A stretch of DNA of 64,000 nucleotides from Acanthaster planci. Its lineage: Eukaryota; Echinodermata; Asteroidea; Valvatida; Acanthasteridae. Below are positions 11,401 to 21,974 of the stretch, one piece after another. The notes under the pieces are model-generated. The model was not told the DNA's origin, made no database searches, and worked only from the letters and a program-made list of their open reading frames with translations. A program made the position numbers and the translations under genes. Within the stretch, counting starts at the first letter, position 1. Every line of letters starts with the position of its first letter. The DNA is taken from NCBI RefSeq assembly GCF_001949145.1, contig NW_019091546.1:308795-372794 (forward strand), given 5' to 3'.

Positions 11401-14400
11401 TTATTTCATGCAGATCTTGATCACAATCACGGATCAGTGATACCACAGCTGGTTCCCGCTATCCATTAGGTGGGGTCAAGTGGCAGTGAACCAACAGCAG
11501 ATCACTGATCACAATCCGGAGCCACGTGAAACAAACAGACCTTTTGGCGTACTAGTTCCAGTAAGTGTAGGTGCAGGTCAAGCCACACAGCTTTCAGGGA
11601 GTTTCATCTGACTGCTTGAATTATGAATATGCCAGCTCAGCCTCTCTCTTTCTCCGTTTGTTCAGGAAGTGCTCGTATGTACTTAGGCATTACTGTACAT
11701 ATAGTGATACTTTTGCTCAAAAGCCACAGAAGTTACAACCAAAAGGAGATTTTCCTTTACCATGTTTACAGTGCCTCTTCTGTACATGTTTGCACTCACA
11801 CAGTCAATTACCGTGGAGGAGTTTAACGAGTTGGATGCCGACATATTTCTCGTGAGTCCACCCTGCCAACCATTCACAAGGTAAGGACCACCTGCCCAGG
11901 TAGGGTTTGTTTTGGATTTCAGTTTGGTGTTTGGTGTCTTATTACCTGGATGTTCAGCTTTTGTTTCCGTAGGTACGTGTAACTCAGTCACCTTTGGTTT
12001 TGTACCCATTCTATTTGCTGACTTAGGAACTTTTTCTGGTGAAGTGCTGGGCAGTACAATTTCTTTCCTTGGGGATAGCGTAGCACCTAGACTTGATACT
12101 TCAACCCTGATTCTACATGTATGTGCGACCTCATATTGATGTCATCAGATACATGTGCCAAATCACAAGCGACTTTAGCTGAAAAGATGACCGTCTTTCA
12201 GCTGTATCAGTTACCATGGTTACTGAGACTAATAGATGATATTTTACTTGATTTGACCAAAAGGCATCACAATGTGAGGGGAAAGTTACTCCTTAATGTA
12301 TGGTCTTTGCGTACACGCAGAACGCCTTCAAGAATGCGCTTGGAAAACTTACTACCGTCTGTCTTTCTTTTGCCGCTTGGGGTGCACTTCAACTCCGTGC
12401 AGATTGCATATAACTGAACTGTAAATACATGCACATGTACGTGTGGTAGAGCTTTTCCTTTCCCAGCTGAAATTGGTCGTAGCATAACAAATAAAGACCC
12501 TCTTAAGCTCCACCCCAAAATGGCCAATGATAGTCCAAGATAATGTGCAGTTTTACCCATGACCCATTTTGGAGCTTGGAGCATGCAATGGCCATTGGAG
12601 TAGTCTAAATTAGTTGCAAGACTATCATGCTTTTTTTTTAAATACGTGTATCCGTTCCTTTCTTGCCCTGGTGGGAGAATTAGAAAAAAAAAATTCATTG
12701 GCCGACACATCTTCGTGAATGTTAATTTTGATCAATTCCAGCATGCTTTTGGATGCAGGGATCATGTTTCACCGTGGAGTATCGATTTCCTTCATATTCA
12801 TTTTGGTGGGATGTATTTCATTCTTTACACAGGGTCATCTTGCAAACTGTGCCTGCTATTGGTCCAATATGTTCAGTGCCATTGTGCAGACCGGTACATG
12901 TACATGTACAGGTAACAAATATCAAGTAGGTCTTAGAGGCACGGCTATTGTCTTTTGATTGTCGGATTACGTCCATTCACAGTGATAACTTTTGACTCTG
13001 CCACATCTACCTTCTGCAGGGTTGGTCTGAAGGGAGATCTCCAGGATCCACGCACCCAGAGTTTCTTGCATCTACTCCAGACGCTGCCCCGGTGAGTGTG
13101 CCAGCAGGCCTTGCAAAATAACCAGCGCGTTAACCCTGTACAGGTGTCATAAAACCGAGGTTGAAGTACCACAATATCAAATTCTGTGAAAAAAACCCCA
13201 AACATATTGCTACATGTAGTTTCGCCATAAAAATAGATGTAGTCCATACAGAATAGCGAAGGCGGTTATCCATCCTGTGCCTATTGTGTGGTTCATCTGT
13301 CAGTCTTTGTTGTTTTTCACCTTCTCTTAAAGTACCATTATTTGGCATTTTGTACTCGAATGCGGAAGTCGTCTCTCAATATAATTGATGAGGTTGTGTC
13401 CTAGGTTTATTTTGCCTGTGAATTGAATTGATCCAATACTCTCTTGTTTGTGACAGCTTGGCCAGAATGCCCAGCTACATTCTGGTGGAGAATGTTCAAG
13501 GCTTTGAAGGATCCAACACCAGGTACGAGTGTCCCGTGTCTTTATAAAGGAGCTTTTGACGGGCAGGAAGGGGAATGTATTAATGAAAGGAGACAGTATG
13601 TGGGTCTGCATTTAACCACTTTTGTATGCCGGGGTGCCCGGTACCGGACAAAGGAGCTGGACCTTGTAACAAAAGACCGTACTTTGAACAAAAGACCGGG
13701 CTGCTGGGAATCGCCAACTTTTTTTCAGTTGTCAATAGCGGAGGTAATTCGTCATTTTTTGAAGCAGTATATCACTATTTGTGGCATTCAGTGTGAACGT
13801 ATTACAACCGGGGACAAAAGTGCTGCAGCGATGAGTGATACAATACCGCTGCACGCTAATCTGGCCGCATTTGAAAAAAGACGCCAGCAGCACAGTGGAC
13901 CAGTTAAATCACACAGCACCGCACCATCTGGGCTCTATTTACAAGGCACCTAGGCCTAGCTGAAACACTAGAGCGTCAATAGCATGGGTGTAAACATCCA
14001 GCAAATGAAGTTGTGCATTTTTGAAGAATTTAAAAACAGAAAATCTTGAGAATCCCCTGGGAACTCGTCATGCAACTTCAAGTTAAACCCAGCAGCAAGT
14101 GAATTAACCGAATTAACCGAAGTGATGTTCATATAGCATGGTTGTTGTTTTTTAATAGTGCTTGTGAACCAGTTGGTCAGGAACGCTGGAGGTCCATTGG
14201 AACATTCCAGTGGAGCATGCACACAGTGCCATGCACCTGAACCGCTGCATAGCCAGGGTCTCTGCCATAGCATGGGAATGGCTGCCAGGGTCTCTGCCAT
14301 AGCATGGGAATGGCTGCCAGGGTCTCTGCCATAGCATGGGAATGGCTGCCAGGTTCTCTGCCATACCATGGGAATGGCTGCCAGGGTCTCTGCCATAGCA

Positions 14401-17400
14401 TGGGAATGGCTGCCAGGGCCTCTGCCATAGCATGGGAATGGCTGCCAGGGTCTCTGCCATAGCATGGGAATGGCTGCCAGGGTCTCTGCCAAAGCATGGG
14501 AATGGCTGCCAGGGTGGTCTCTGCCATAGCATGGGAATGGCTGCCAGGGTCTCTGCCATACCATGGGAATGGCTGCCAGGGTCTCTGCTATACTGTGGGA
14601 ATGGCCAGTTTGTCCAGTGGAATGTTGGAATACTCCTGTCTGGGCACATGCTGTGCCATCAAGAATGTACTAACTATGTCAAACTTTGGGACAATCTTTT
14701 ATATTGTCTCTTTCTTTTATTTCCTCAAAGGGCCCAGCTTGTGAAGATTTTGGAGAACTGTTGCTATGACCACCAGGTGTGTTGACTTTGCCACTCTCAT
14801 CTCCTTATCCGATGTGAATGTATGATCTAAAGTTCGTCATACGCATGAACATAGCAGAAAAAATGTTTCTGGCAAAAGGGTGTAAGAAACACTNCTCTCT
14901 TTATTTAGTAAAAACGGGTACAATTTACTACAAATCAATGTAAGTTGTTCAAAAAGCAACCTTTAAACAACTTATTAAATGACTTGGGAACTTTTTTTAA
15001 CTTTTTGCAAAGAAATCTTTATATTTTATTAAAATAAAACAGTTGCATACATACGTCCTTTTTGCCAGGAAAAGTTTTTTTTCAGTGCTCATGTTTCCCG
15101 GCAAAAAGCTGTAAGTGCTTATGTCCTTCTTCTTATTATATTGTATTTATATTTATTTTTAATACCTAACCTGTAAATGGCAATTTCTTTGCCGTTGGTT
15201 ATGGAAACAAAATAAAAAATGTTTCTCTTGTGATGATTGTCAAACAGGAGTTCCTTCTCTCCCCAACGCACTTTGGCATTCCCAACCAACGCCTCCGCTA
15301 CTTCCTCGTCGCCAAACGTCGCCCTCTAGTGTTCAGCCCCGCCCTCATTTCAACGCGGGAGCACCAGGTCTTGCGGGAGCAGCGGGTCAACTCCGCTATG
15401 CCCCATGATCCAAATTGTCTGAAAACTGAATCTGCTGCCCCTAAAGGTGTTGCCGTTACAGCCGACAGTGAAAGTGAGTTACTGGTAGATGACTTGGAGA
15501 GAGTGCCTATAGGTTACAGCCAGGATGACAGTGAGGCTAAACCAAGAACTAGCAAGCTTCATGTGCATGAGACCAGCCTCGCTTGTTGCAATGAAGGAAG
15601 TAACCCAAATGTTGTCACAGATCAGACAGAAGACACCCAGTCTGGAGACTACATGAAAGAGTCTGTCGCAGTGTATAATTATATTGTGACTGGCGAGAAT
15701 GCAGGCCATGACAATGTGCATTCCAATTGCATTTGCTGCAGTAAGGCGGAAAGTAGGGCTGGAGAGGTGTCTGTTTTGTCCAATTGTTTGAGAAAAGACT
15801 TGCCAAAAGGCTACAGTCCATCTGCTTATGAGTCTTCAAGTGAAAAGTTCAGTGATGGGGGCGTGATGGATGAACCTTGTCGATGTACAGCCAGCAGAAG
15901 TCGCTCATCCACTCAGAATCATGAACCCACAGTGTGTGACCCTCTAAGCGCTCTGAAAAAGCCTTGCAAGGAAGGACTGCCAGTTTCGGGCAAGAAGGTG
16001 GGCGACTACCTGGAGAATCTCCCAGAAGATGAGGTGAAGCAGCTGCTCCTCCTGGACGTCCTGCTGAAGAGGTTTGCCCGCATCATGGATGTTGTCGTGG
16101 CAACGGACAGCCACACTAGATGCTTCACCAAGGCGTGAGTGAAAATTGGTAATCAGTCAGTTGGAGGGATTGGAGAGAGGTTGGGGGAGAGGTTGGGGGT
16201 GGGGGGAGCGTGATTGAATGCCAACCTTCGAAAGTGCAGCAGAGCTTTGAAAAAAGAGTGCTTTGTAACCTTCTGACACTATTCGTAGCAAACTAAAGTC
16301 TTAAATGTTTACTATTTGTGTAGAGTGGGATCACGTGGCATTCGGCAGGGTTGTCATCTCAGCAGTATTGGGTTTGGTTGCATTAAGCTGGTTGCCTGAT
16401 TGGAACCTGAGTTGTTGCATCTGGCCACCGGATTGCCAGGAATACAAAATTTGACGACAAAGTCCTTTGCTGAAGACAGGGTTTGGACTTTATTTCCTGT
16501 AATGCACACACAGATGCCTGGCCTATAGGCTGTAATTGTGACAGGGTGCTGTAAAGAAGTTCGACCACATCTGCTCTTGGCAAATTTGGCATATGTCTAC
16601 CCTAGCAATTCTGAGCGTAAGTCGGGTGCGAGCATAAATCACATGCGGGAAAGTTGGGGCTCATGGCACAGTGTGTGTGTATTAGCTATGTATAAAGCAT
16701 TACATGTATACAAACTGCATGCGCATTATGCTAATTCATGGGAGCTGGATGCACACTCCGACTTTCTCAGGTTGGCCGGCCGAAATCGGCACTATGAAAT
16801 TTGAGCTGGTTTCGATGGACTACCCTGGCAATCAAAATTTAGAAGCCACTGTGGTGGCATCATGATTAAATTTCGAAGACCACCTTGATCAATATGACGC
16901 GGTCCGATTTGCCCCAGTGTGGCTGACACATGTTGAGGAATACACCTGTGAGCATTAAGCCACTGCAGCAGGAGATGCCAATCCTGTGTCACGTACGAGT
17001 CTTAACCTGAGCAGGTGCATTTTGGCAAGTCGCAACGCCCTATTGGTCTGAGAGAAATGTAATGCACGTACCAGTTGCATGCAAACAGGGTGGCCCTATA
17101 GTATTTTCTGCTCTCTGGATTAGCCTAAGTGGCGTCTCCCTGGGTCAGCTGGTAGAGTGGAGGAGGACCTACATGAAATGTTGGTGCCTAGGCCCTACTT
17201 TTAGGGCCTGTTTGGTTTCACACAGATCTGGATCATGATCGGTGATCCCAAAGCTGATTTCGCGCTTTCCATTGGGCAGGCTCTGGTGTCATTGAAGCCA
17301 CGTCAGAATTTCTGATCGAGATCCAGATCCGCGTGAAACAAATGAGTCCTTAATCTGGCCCTAAGATCCTGACACGTACAGTGTACTTGCCCCACTTTAG

Positions 17401-19530
17401 GAATTATCCCAATCAGAAGGGACGCTGGTATGTGAGGATGGTTATCAGTTGGCTGCTTCTTGCACCATGCCTGAAAATGATCATATCTCCCGCTCGCAGC
17501 TTCCCTCTGCAGTAGGAGATCTTTGACAGTGTCAGATTTCCCCTTTTTTTGCCTGGTTTGTCAGATATGGTCATTATGTGGAAGGCACTGGCTCTCTGCT
17601 TCAGATGAACAACACTACACAGGTTAGGCCAGCTTAACTACATTGCTTTTACTTCCCACCTTCCAAAAAAATTGTTTTTCAAGAAACATTCATCAACTCT
17701 TCCTAAATCTAAGGCTGTGTTTGATCGTCTTGGCTGTGACTTTCAATAATAGATGCATGAGTAGGGAAGGTAGCCACAGCCCCTCGTGCTTGCTTCTCTA
17801 GGCATGTGTGTGTGTTGTATAGCCTAATCATTCAGATGCCTACGTTCACCTGTGTGTGGGGCTCTCTGTGAACTTGTAGATGTATGCATGTGCGTTGGTA
17901 GGAGTTTTTCCAGTTAGGGGAAGTACCGTTTTCCAAGGGGGAAGATTTTGCGTAGGGGGGAAGAAAGAACACTGAACAGTATAAAAGCAACTGATAAACC
18001 ATTATCGGTGGTCTGGGGTCAATTTCACAGTATTTTTAAACAGACTGGGTGACTTTATTGTCAATCTTTTCACTGTTCCCTCCTGACACCCTTGAAGATA
18101 TGTATGGTTTTGTAGTAACATCTCTTTGAAATAATGCAATACCTTGCATTTTATCATGGAAGCTCTTGATTGGTTGGTGCTAGTTGTTGAAAAATGATGT
18201 ACATCTATACTGTTATATACTTGGTTGTAGAGTACCAATGTATGTAAAAGGCATTAGCGCGAGGATCAACGTGTGAACCAACAGACATACGTACAGACAT
18301 ACGTACTCTCTCTGTTTGCACTGTAATTTCTGTTTCAAAAACATGGCACGCGTCGGTACTCTATTATACTTTTCTTTTGGCACCAAAGACTTCTGAATCA
18401 GTGAGGTAAAATATTCTGCAAATACAGAGGGCTCTTTTCCATTTTACGTTTGAAATATAAAAAGGCTTAAAGATTCACTGTTGCATCATTAACGTAACCA
18501 TAAGTCCCAGTTCATAGATGACTGCAGAAGTCACAGGTTCCAATCCTGATTCAGCTGGTGAATCTTTGTCCCACAAGGTCCTGGAAAGTGCTCAGTGAAC
18601 TATTTGTTATCACCACGAAGTACGCCAAAGATGGACTTGATCAGACATTCCCAAAGCAAATTTAGCAAAGTCTACAGCAAGATTTGATCTTCCAGTTGAC
18701 TTAAAAATGTCTTGCCTTTTACCCGTCATTTAGGGAAGGCCTCTTCTAAAGAACTGCAGCAAAGAGATTGAGGGGATCACGGAGGAGTACCTGGAGCAAC
18801 TGCGCCGTCTTAGGATCCGATACTTCACATCAAGAGAGATCGCCAACTTGCACCACTTTCCGGCAGATTTTGGTGAGGATGTAAACCTGGGGTCAATCCC
18901 AGAGAAACATAAAAAGATTTAAATGTGCAGAGAGCTTCTCCGTGAGTGAAGCTGTAAGACTGATTTTCTACCATTAGTGGATCAGGGTGGGGGGGAGTGG
19001 GGCAGAGAACAGGGGTAGTTCGTCCTATCCCCCTCGGCATTAAAAGGAACAAACTTCTTGAAAAAGTAATTCAAGGAAAGCCAAGTTTTGGGGGATAATG
19101 CAATTAATATAACTTGCAAGCAGTTTTGAGTGAATGAATCCCAAACTTGACCAAGAGAGGGTGCAATTTTCCTAGCAACAGATCGGAGGCTCTTTTGGTT
19201 GGAACTGTACTTAGCTAGTTCACAAACAACTGTGAAATGCATGTGTTATGGGTACATCGTTGACAACAAAATGATCACTCGCGGCTAACATTGCTCTTTT
19301 CAACCGATAAGGGGTAGGCTTCTGCTCAAGGCAGGTATTCGGGCAGCACTTGAGCATACTTTCTCGCACACAATAAAATGGATCCCATTTTTCTTGTTTT
19401 CACAACTGCTTTTACAGATTTTCCAGTCGAGCTAACAAGGAGGCAGCGATACCGCTGCCTAGGCAACAGCCTGAATGTTCACGTGGTGTCCGTCCTGCTG
19501 AGATACATGGTCACCGAGTGTGCCCAGTGA
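8387..19530 (+). CDS. TRDMT1: tRNA (cytosine-5-)-methyltransferase, TRDMT1/DNMT2, complete (10 exons, 553 aa)
   Basis: Transfers a methyl group from S-adenosylmethionine to C5 of cytosine 38 in tRNA-Asp and relatives (family knowledge). Ten exons join in perfect phase (1662 nt including stop). Motifs in order: motif I FYSGIGGMHFA (19-29), motif IV SPPCQPFT with catalytic Cys89, motif VI ENV (129-131), motif VIII QRLRYF (169-174), the DNMT2 hallmark CFT (447-449), REIANLHHFPADF (about 504-516) and motif X GNSLNVHVV (532-540). CFT plus the absence of N-terminal regulatory domains separates it from DNMT1/DNMT3. The start ATG at 8387 is followed by further in-frame ATGs (8393, 8396). All give an intact motif I. 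The protein is about 160 residues longer than human TRDMT1 (391) because exon 7 is expanded. It probably acts in cytoplasm and nucleus. No frameshift or missing motif was seen. Confidence 0.97.
8481..9854 (+). other. TRDMT1 intron 1
   Basis: 1374 bp, AT-rich, with simple GACA/TGATG-rich sequence at about 8600-8710 and several TACATGTA motifs. No exon or clear mobile element was recognised. Confidence 0.7.
9855..9964 (+). CDS. TRDMT1: TRDMT1 exon 2
   Basis: 110 nt, residues 32-68. Acceptor is gtttcag, donor CAG followed by gtattt, phase 0. It encodes the AdoMet-binding strand AAVDINDVANKVYKFNFPHT, matching AAIDVNTVANEVYKYNFPHT of human DNMT2. Confidence 0.96.
10630..11130 (+). repeat. 40-bp minisatellite with higher-order structure
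   Basis: About twelve tandem 40-bp units built on CAGTGAGTGTAGGTGCTAGC + CAATAAGGGCACAATGGTTC. The first six units alternate GGTCT/GAGTGT with GGTTC/GAGTAT, giving an 80-bp dimer. Later units with CAGTCATGGC recur at 10981 and 11101, a 120-bp period. It lies inside TRDMT1 intron 2. Confidence 0.95.
11131..11375 (+). repeat. Degenerate extension of the 40-bp minisatellite
   Basis: About five diverged units of about 42-55 bp sharing GGTTCCAGTGAGTATACATG and GCCAGCTAGGGCA. Older copies than the neighbouring array. Confidence 0.85.
11391..11544. mobile_element. MITE family 2, copy A (Harbinger-like)
   Basis: About 150 bp with inverted ends AAGGGCCTGTTTATTTCATG and, on the other strand, AAAGGTCTGTTTGTTTCACG. 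Inside the ends come GATCTTGATCACAATCACGG and its counterpart. Same family as 17214-17349, 24547-24686, 39119-39192 and 54194-54345. Confidence 0.85.
11804..11880 (+). CDS. TRDMT1: TRDMT1 exon 3 (catalytic PPCQ motif)
   Basis: 77 nt, residues 69-93 plus two bases of Arg94. Acceptor is cacacag, donor ACAAG followed by gtaagg. It carries SPPCQPFT with the nucleophile Cys89. Confidence 0.97.
11881..13019 (+). other. TRDMT1 intron 3
   Basis: 1139 bp. It contains an inverse copy of a dispersed repeat (about 12288-12400) also found near 38.8 and 47.6 kb. Otherwise AT-rich with no recognisable gene. Confidence 0.7.
12288..12400 (-). repeat. Dispersed repeat family 7, copy A
   Basis: Read on the minus strand it runs from GAGTTGAAGTGCACCCC to TACGCAAAGACCATAC. 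The same ordered blocks occur at about 38765-38985 and 47515-47752. The class of element is unknown. Confidence 0.65.
13020..13091 (+). CDS. TRDMT1: TRDMT1 exon 4
   Basis: 72 nt. Acceptor is ttctgcag, donor CCCCG followed by gtgagt. Residues 94-117 (RVGLKGDLQDPRTQSFLHLL...) match RIGRQGDMTDSRTNSFLHIL of human. Confidence 0.96.
13092..13456 (+). other. TRDMT1 intron 4
   Basis: 365 bp. Nothing notable beyond splice signals. Confidence 0.8.
13457..13522 (+). CDS. TRDMT1: TRDMT1 exon 5 (ENV motif)
   Basis: 66 nt. Acceptor is gtgacag, donor ACCAG followed by gtacga. It encodes PSYILVENVQGFEGSNT with the conserved ENV motif that contacts the target cytosine. Confidence 0.97.
13632..13712 (+). repeat. 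Dispersed repeat family 9, copy A
   Basis: GGACAAAGGAGCTGGACCTT, then two copies of AACAAAAGACC flanking CGTACT, then GCTGGG. The inverse copy at about 31705-31812 has the same order. Possibly one terminus of a larger transposon. Confidence 0.65.
14248..14612 (+). repeat. 32-bp minisatellite
   Basis: About eleven units of AGGGTCTCTGCCATAGCATG + GGAATGGCTGCC, with one unit carrying an extra GTG (AGGGTGGTCTC). Because 32 is not a multiple of three, the array is open in several frames and gives long spurious ORFs on both strands. Confidence 0.95.
14731..14776 (+). CDS. TRDMT1: TRDMT1 exon 6
   Basis: 46 nt. Acceptor is ttcctcaaag, a weaker AAAG end. Donor is CACCAG followed by gtgtgt. Residues 140-155 (RAQLVKILENCCYDHQ) match RDLLIQTIENCGFQYQ of human. 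Confidence 0.94.
14777..15247 (+). other. TRDMT1 intron 6
   Basis: 471 bp, AT-rich, containing the single ambiguous base (14894). TGGCAAAA and TTTTTGCCA tracts sit at opposite ends, but no defined element was found. Confidence 0.7.
15248..16134 (+). CDS. TRDMT1: TRDMT1 exon 7 (motif VIII, expanded target-recognition region, CFT motif)
   Basis: 887 nt, residues 156-450. It starts EFLLSPTHFGIPNQRLRYFL (motif VIII) and ends TRCFTK with the DNMT2-specific CFT. Between them, about residues 180-420 are an acidic, Ser/Glu/Cys-rich, low-hydrophobicity stretch with no similarity to human DNMT2 that I can recognise. Helix LPEDEVKQLLLLDVLLKRFA then resumes the fold. The matching human stretch is about 150 residues. 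The open frame spans the entire exon, so the insert is coding. Acceptor is caaacag, donor AAGGC followed by gtgagt, phase 2. Confidence 0.95.
16135..17564 (+). other. TRDMT1 intron 7
   Basis: 1430 bp with a G-rich tract just after the donor (about 16168-16210) and a family 2 MITE at 17214-17349. Confidence 0.75.
17214..17349. mobile_element. MITE family 2, copy B with TTA target duplication
   Basis: 136 bp with inverted ends GGGCCTGTTTGGTTTCACAC and, on the other strand, GGACTCATTTGTTTCACGCG. It is flanked by TTA at 17211-17213 and 17350-17352. A 3-bp TTA duplication with these ends fits the PIF/Harbinger superfamily. Confidence 0.85.
17565..17622 (+). CDS. TRDMT1: TRDMT1 exon 8
   Basis: 58 nt, too short to be found as an ORF. 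Acceptor is tttgtcag, donor ACACAG followed by gttagg. Encodes AYGHYVEGTGSLLQMNNTTQ, matching GYGSYIEGTGSVL of human right after CFTK. Both phases fit (2 in, 0 out). Confidence 0.96.
17623..18733 (+). other. TRDMT1 intron 8
   Basis: 1111 bp. No exon or repeat was recognised. Confidence 0.7.
18734..18872 (+). CDS. TRDMT1: TRDMT1 exon 9
   Basis: 139 nt, residues 471-516. Acceptor is gtcatttag, donor GATTTTG followed by gtgagg. Encodes EEYLEQLRRLRIRYFTSREI and ANLHHFPADF, matching LRYFTPKEIANLLGFPPEF of human. Confidence 0.96.
18873..19417 (+). other. TRDMT1 intron 9
   Basis: 545 bp. Nothing recognised. Confidence 0.7.
19418..19530 (+). CDS. TRDMT1: TRDMT1 exon 10 (motif X, stop)
   Basis: 113 nt including TGA at 19528-19530. 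Acceptor is ttttacag. Encodes RQRYRCLGNSLNVHVVSVLL (motif X, part of the AdoMet pocket) and ends ...MVTECAQ. Confidence 0.97.
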
Positions 19531-20455
19531 CTCTGCCAACGTCATCAGCCACCCTCATTTGACCAAACCAAAGAAAATGGGAACAGAGTGAGCAGATGAT
19601 AAAGGCACCTGACCGTTTTTGCCATGATTTCAGCAAGCCTACAAACATGGTCTTTTCTTTCCCCTCAAGAGTGTTGGCAAGAAAAGGATGACCAATCTTC
19701 CTTTTTCATGGATTCATGGAAAGTGTACACATCTGCTAACCACGAGTACATCTATATTTGTTCAGACGTGCACTGGATTCAGCCACTTCAAGTGTCGTTG
19801 TAATGCATAACAGACTTTGTATTATGAATGGAACAGAGTGGCGTTGTTGATAACACAGGAAACAAGCTGCAGGGAGTTTGGACAGCTTATTTGAGGAGCT
19901 GGGGGGGTATTATTGTTTGGGTGAAAATTTGGATTTTTGAAAACGGAAAGATAATGGGTGCCAACTTTTATGATACACAACCAAATGCCTGAAAGACCAA
20001 TTTGCAAGAGATATTGGAGCAGTATTTGTACGGAACATCTCACTGCAACCTCATATTTTTCTATGTTAAATGCCTTTTGCCACCGCAACAGGCCATGCAC
20101 AGCAGGCGAATTCAGTCTCTCGGTCTTTGCATGTGTGTGCGGAACAATGGGCATTAGGTGGTTAAGTCTTCATCGGCAAAGCCCTGTCATCGTCAGCTTG
20201 GTGCGGGAAGGGACTGTCGCTCAGTACCAGCTGGTGGGGGGGGCCACATCACAAAACCAACCGATGATTTTGATTCTCATGGCTTTTTGTCAATGGGGAG
20301 GGGGCAGCTGCTTGGGGGAGGCACACCCCCTCCGGGCTCCTTGAATGATGAGCCTTCATCCAGAGGTGTATTGAGGCAAGCGTCACACTTAAACCCATCA
20401 GCCATTCCTGTGTTTACGCACTACCACATATTGTTAACACGTCCATGAGGCAAGT

Positions 20456-20461
20456 AATAAA
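20456..20461 (+). promoter_or_regulatory. Possible polyadenylation signal for TRDMT1
   Basis: AATAAA 926 nt downstream of the stop codon, the first canonical hexamer I noticed. Use is not proven. Confidence 0.3.
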
Positions 20462-20574
20462 TATATCAAGGCTTTTGATCTTTTTCTCCACAACATCATG
20501 TTCAATGCGCCCAGAGCCGCGTTCACTTTTGGATTTGCCCCCCGACACCTAAACCTGGATACGCCCCTGGACGG

Positions 20575-20970
20575 TACAGCCCAGTCGCTCCATCTGCTAC
20601 ATTTAGAACCTGGCTATGCTGCTATTCCCTGGAAGGTTAGACTTGAATCAAGTCGGACTTTAATACTAGTCAGTTATCTCTTGGGCTCGTGCTCACTACA
20701 CGGTCGTCCCGCTCGGCCCGGCACCTAGCTTAACCCTCATACATGTAAGGCGCTGTGATATCCATTGTCCGGTTTTGTTTAATGCATGTTTATAGAAGAC
20801 CTAGTCTTTCTGATAATGCTTCCGTTTTTGCCGTACAGCTCCGTCTTTTTGTCTGCTTAATTTTTTCGTATCTTTACTTAAATTTATTTTGTTGTCATAA
20901 TTTTCTACATGTATTTTCGTCATATTCCATACATGGCATTATGGAAATAAATGTTGTTGTTGTTGTTGAA
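20575..20970 (+). mobile_element. Probable LINE-like 3' end with (TTG)n tail
   Basis: A GC-richer 5' half, then an AT-rich segment ending GGAAATAAATG followed by (TTG)5 at 20952-20968. A non-LTR element 3' UTR with a microsatellite tail is the best reading, but no reverse-transcriptase sequence is present. Confidence 0.35.
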
Positions 20971-21753
20971 TTTTTAGGTTAATTTGGTACTACTTTGCAT
21001 ATCATTTGATAGCCTTCATTGTACAATGTGTGTCATGCGTCACCAGTCCGGATTTCTGAACTGAACTCATAGTAATACCGTAAGTGGACACAAGAGGGCG
21101 CGAAGCAGGTGACGGCGCGCGGTCTCGACATATGTATCCAAAGCAGAAACCAAGACTTAACACAGATCCCGACTAGAGTCGAGTCTACTGGAAGGTTGGA
21201 ATCAGCCCCAAATGGACGCCGATGTTTTTGTGAATAGGCCGGCACCGATCGATGTGGATTGGCCAGACTAAAGTTTGCCAAAATTTTCCTTTCACTAATT
21301 GGTTGAAAGTTACCGAGAGTAGTCCACACTCGAAGGTACGGTTACCATTTAGGCCGTTGTACGATTCTGAAATTAATTAGATAAGCTTGAATTATGTGTG
21401 TGTAAATCTGTCAGCTGTACAACTTTAGAATAGATCAATCATGGGTTAAGCCCTGTGTTTTATAAATACATTTTAAAGAATGTTTGGGTCTTTTTTTGTT
21501 TTTATCTTCTACAACAGATGTAAAGGCGCCCCTATTTATCGAATGATTTCACCCATAATTAAGATGACTGCCAGGGTATTTATACACGGAAGATTTTATC
21601 ATATATAAATTTTGGATAACCATCTTCATTGAACAATAAATAAATTACCTGTACTGCAATAGTTCAGTTTCGTGCAGTGACGTATCTAAAACTTGGAGGT
21701 TAAAGCAAAGAATAATGTAGTTTATATTGTTGGAACGAGACTAGATGCAACAT

Positions 21754-21765
21754 CCGCCATTTTGG
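21754..21765 (+). promoter_or_regulatory. YY1-like promoter site
   Basis: CCGCCATTTTGG lies about 210 nt upstream of the start codon of the adenylate-kinase-like gene. It matches the YY1 consensus (reverse complement of AANATGGCGG). Such sites are common near transcription starts of housekeeping genes. The assignment is inference. Confidence 0.4.
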
Positions 21766-21974
21766 AAAATAGGTCAGTCAAAAATAAATTACCCGTCTGC
21801 AACACACAAGAATTTGTTTACTCGCGCGCTCGCTGACGTTCAATGCGAAGCTCCACGGCCAGTTCTGCAAGTTTGTAGCCACTGTTTGGGAGCTTGAAAA
21901 CACATACGCGCCAAAAACAATCTGAATACGACCGAGGGATGTCTTATGCTCTCCAGATGTAAGACATTATCGTC

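Larger units (their letters stand above)
9965..11803 (+). other. TRDMT1 intron 2
   Basis: 1839 bp. It holds the 40-bp minisatellite (about 10630-11130) with its degenerate 3' extension, and a family 2 MITE (11391-11544). Confidence 0.8.
13523..14730 (+). other. TRDMT1 intron 5
   Basis: 1208 bp. It contains a dispersed repeat fragment (about 13632-13712) and the 32-bp minisatellite (about 14248-14612). Confidence 0.8.
19531..21974. other. TRDMT1 3' flank and intergenic region up to the adenylate-kinase-like gene
   Basis: 2.4 kb. Part is probably TRDMT1 3' UTR. It also holds a likely LINE-type 3' end with a (TTG)n tail (about 20575-20970) and the upstream region of the next gene with a YY1-like site. 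No further gene was seen. Confidence 0.6.

Noticed and set aside
12267-12710. 147-codon minus-strand ORF in TRDMT1 intron 3
   Set aside because: Overlaps a dispersed repeat, shows no recognised domain and has no splice or codon-bias support. At most a fragment of a degraded transposon.
13444-13953. 169-codon plus-strand ORF overlapping TRDMT1 exon 5
   Set aside because: Wrong frame relative to the conserved ENV exon. The rest crosses the intron and a dispersed repeat.
13968-14649. Long repetitive ORFs (up to 198 codons, His/Ser/Trp-rich) on the minus strand
   Set aside because: They are the 32-bp minisatellite read in several frames. There is no family, no splice context and similar ORFs occur on both strands.
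20158-20448. 96-codon ORF downstream of TRDMT1
   Set aside because: G/C-run-driven frame with no homology or splice context.
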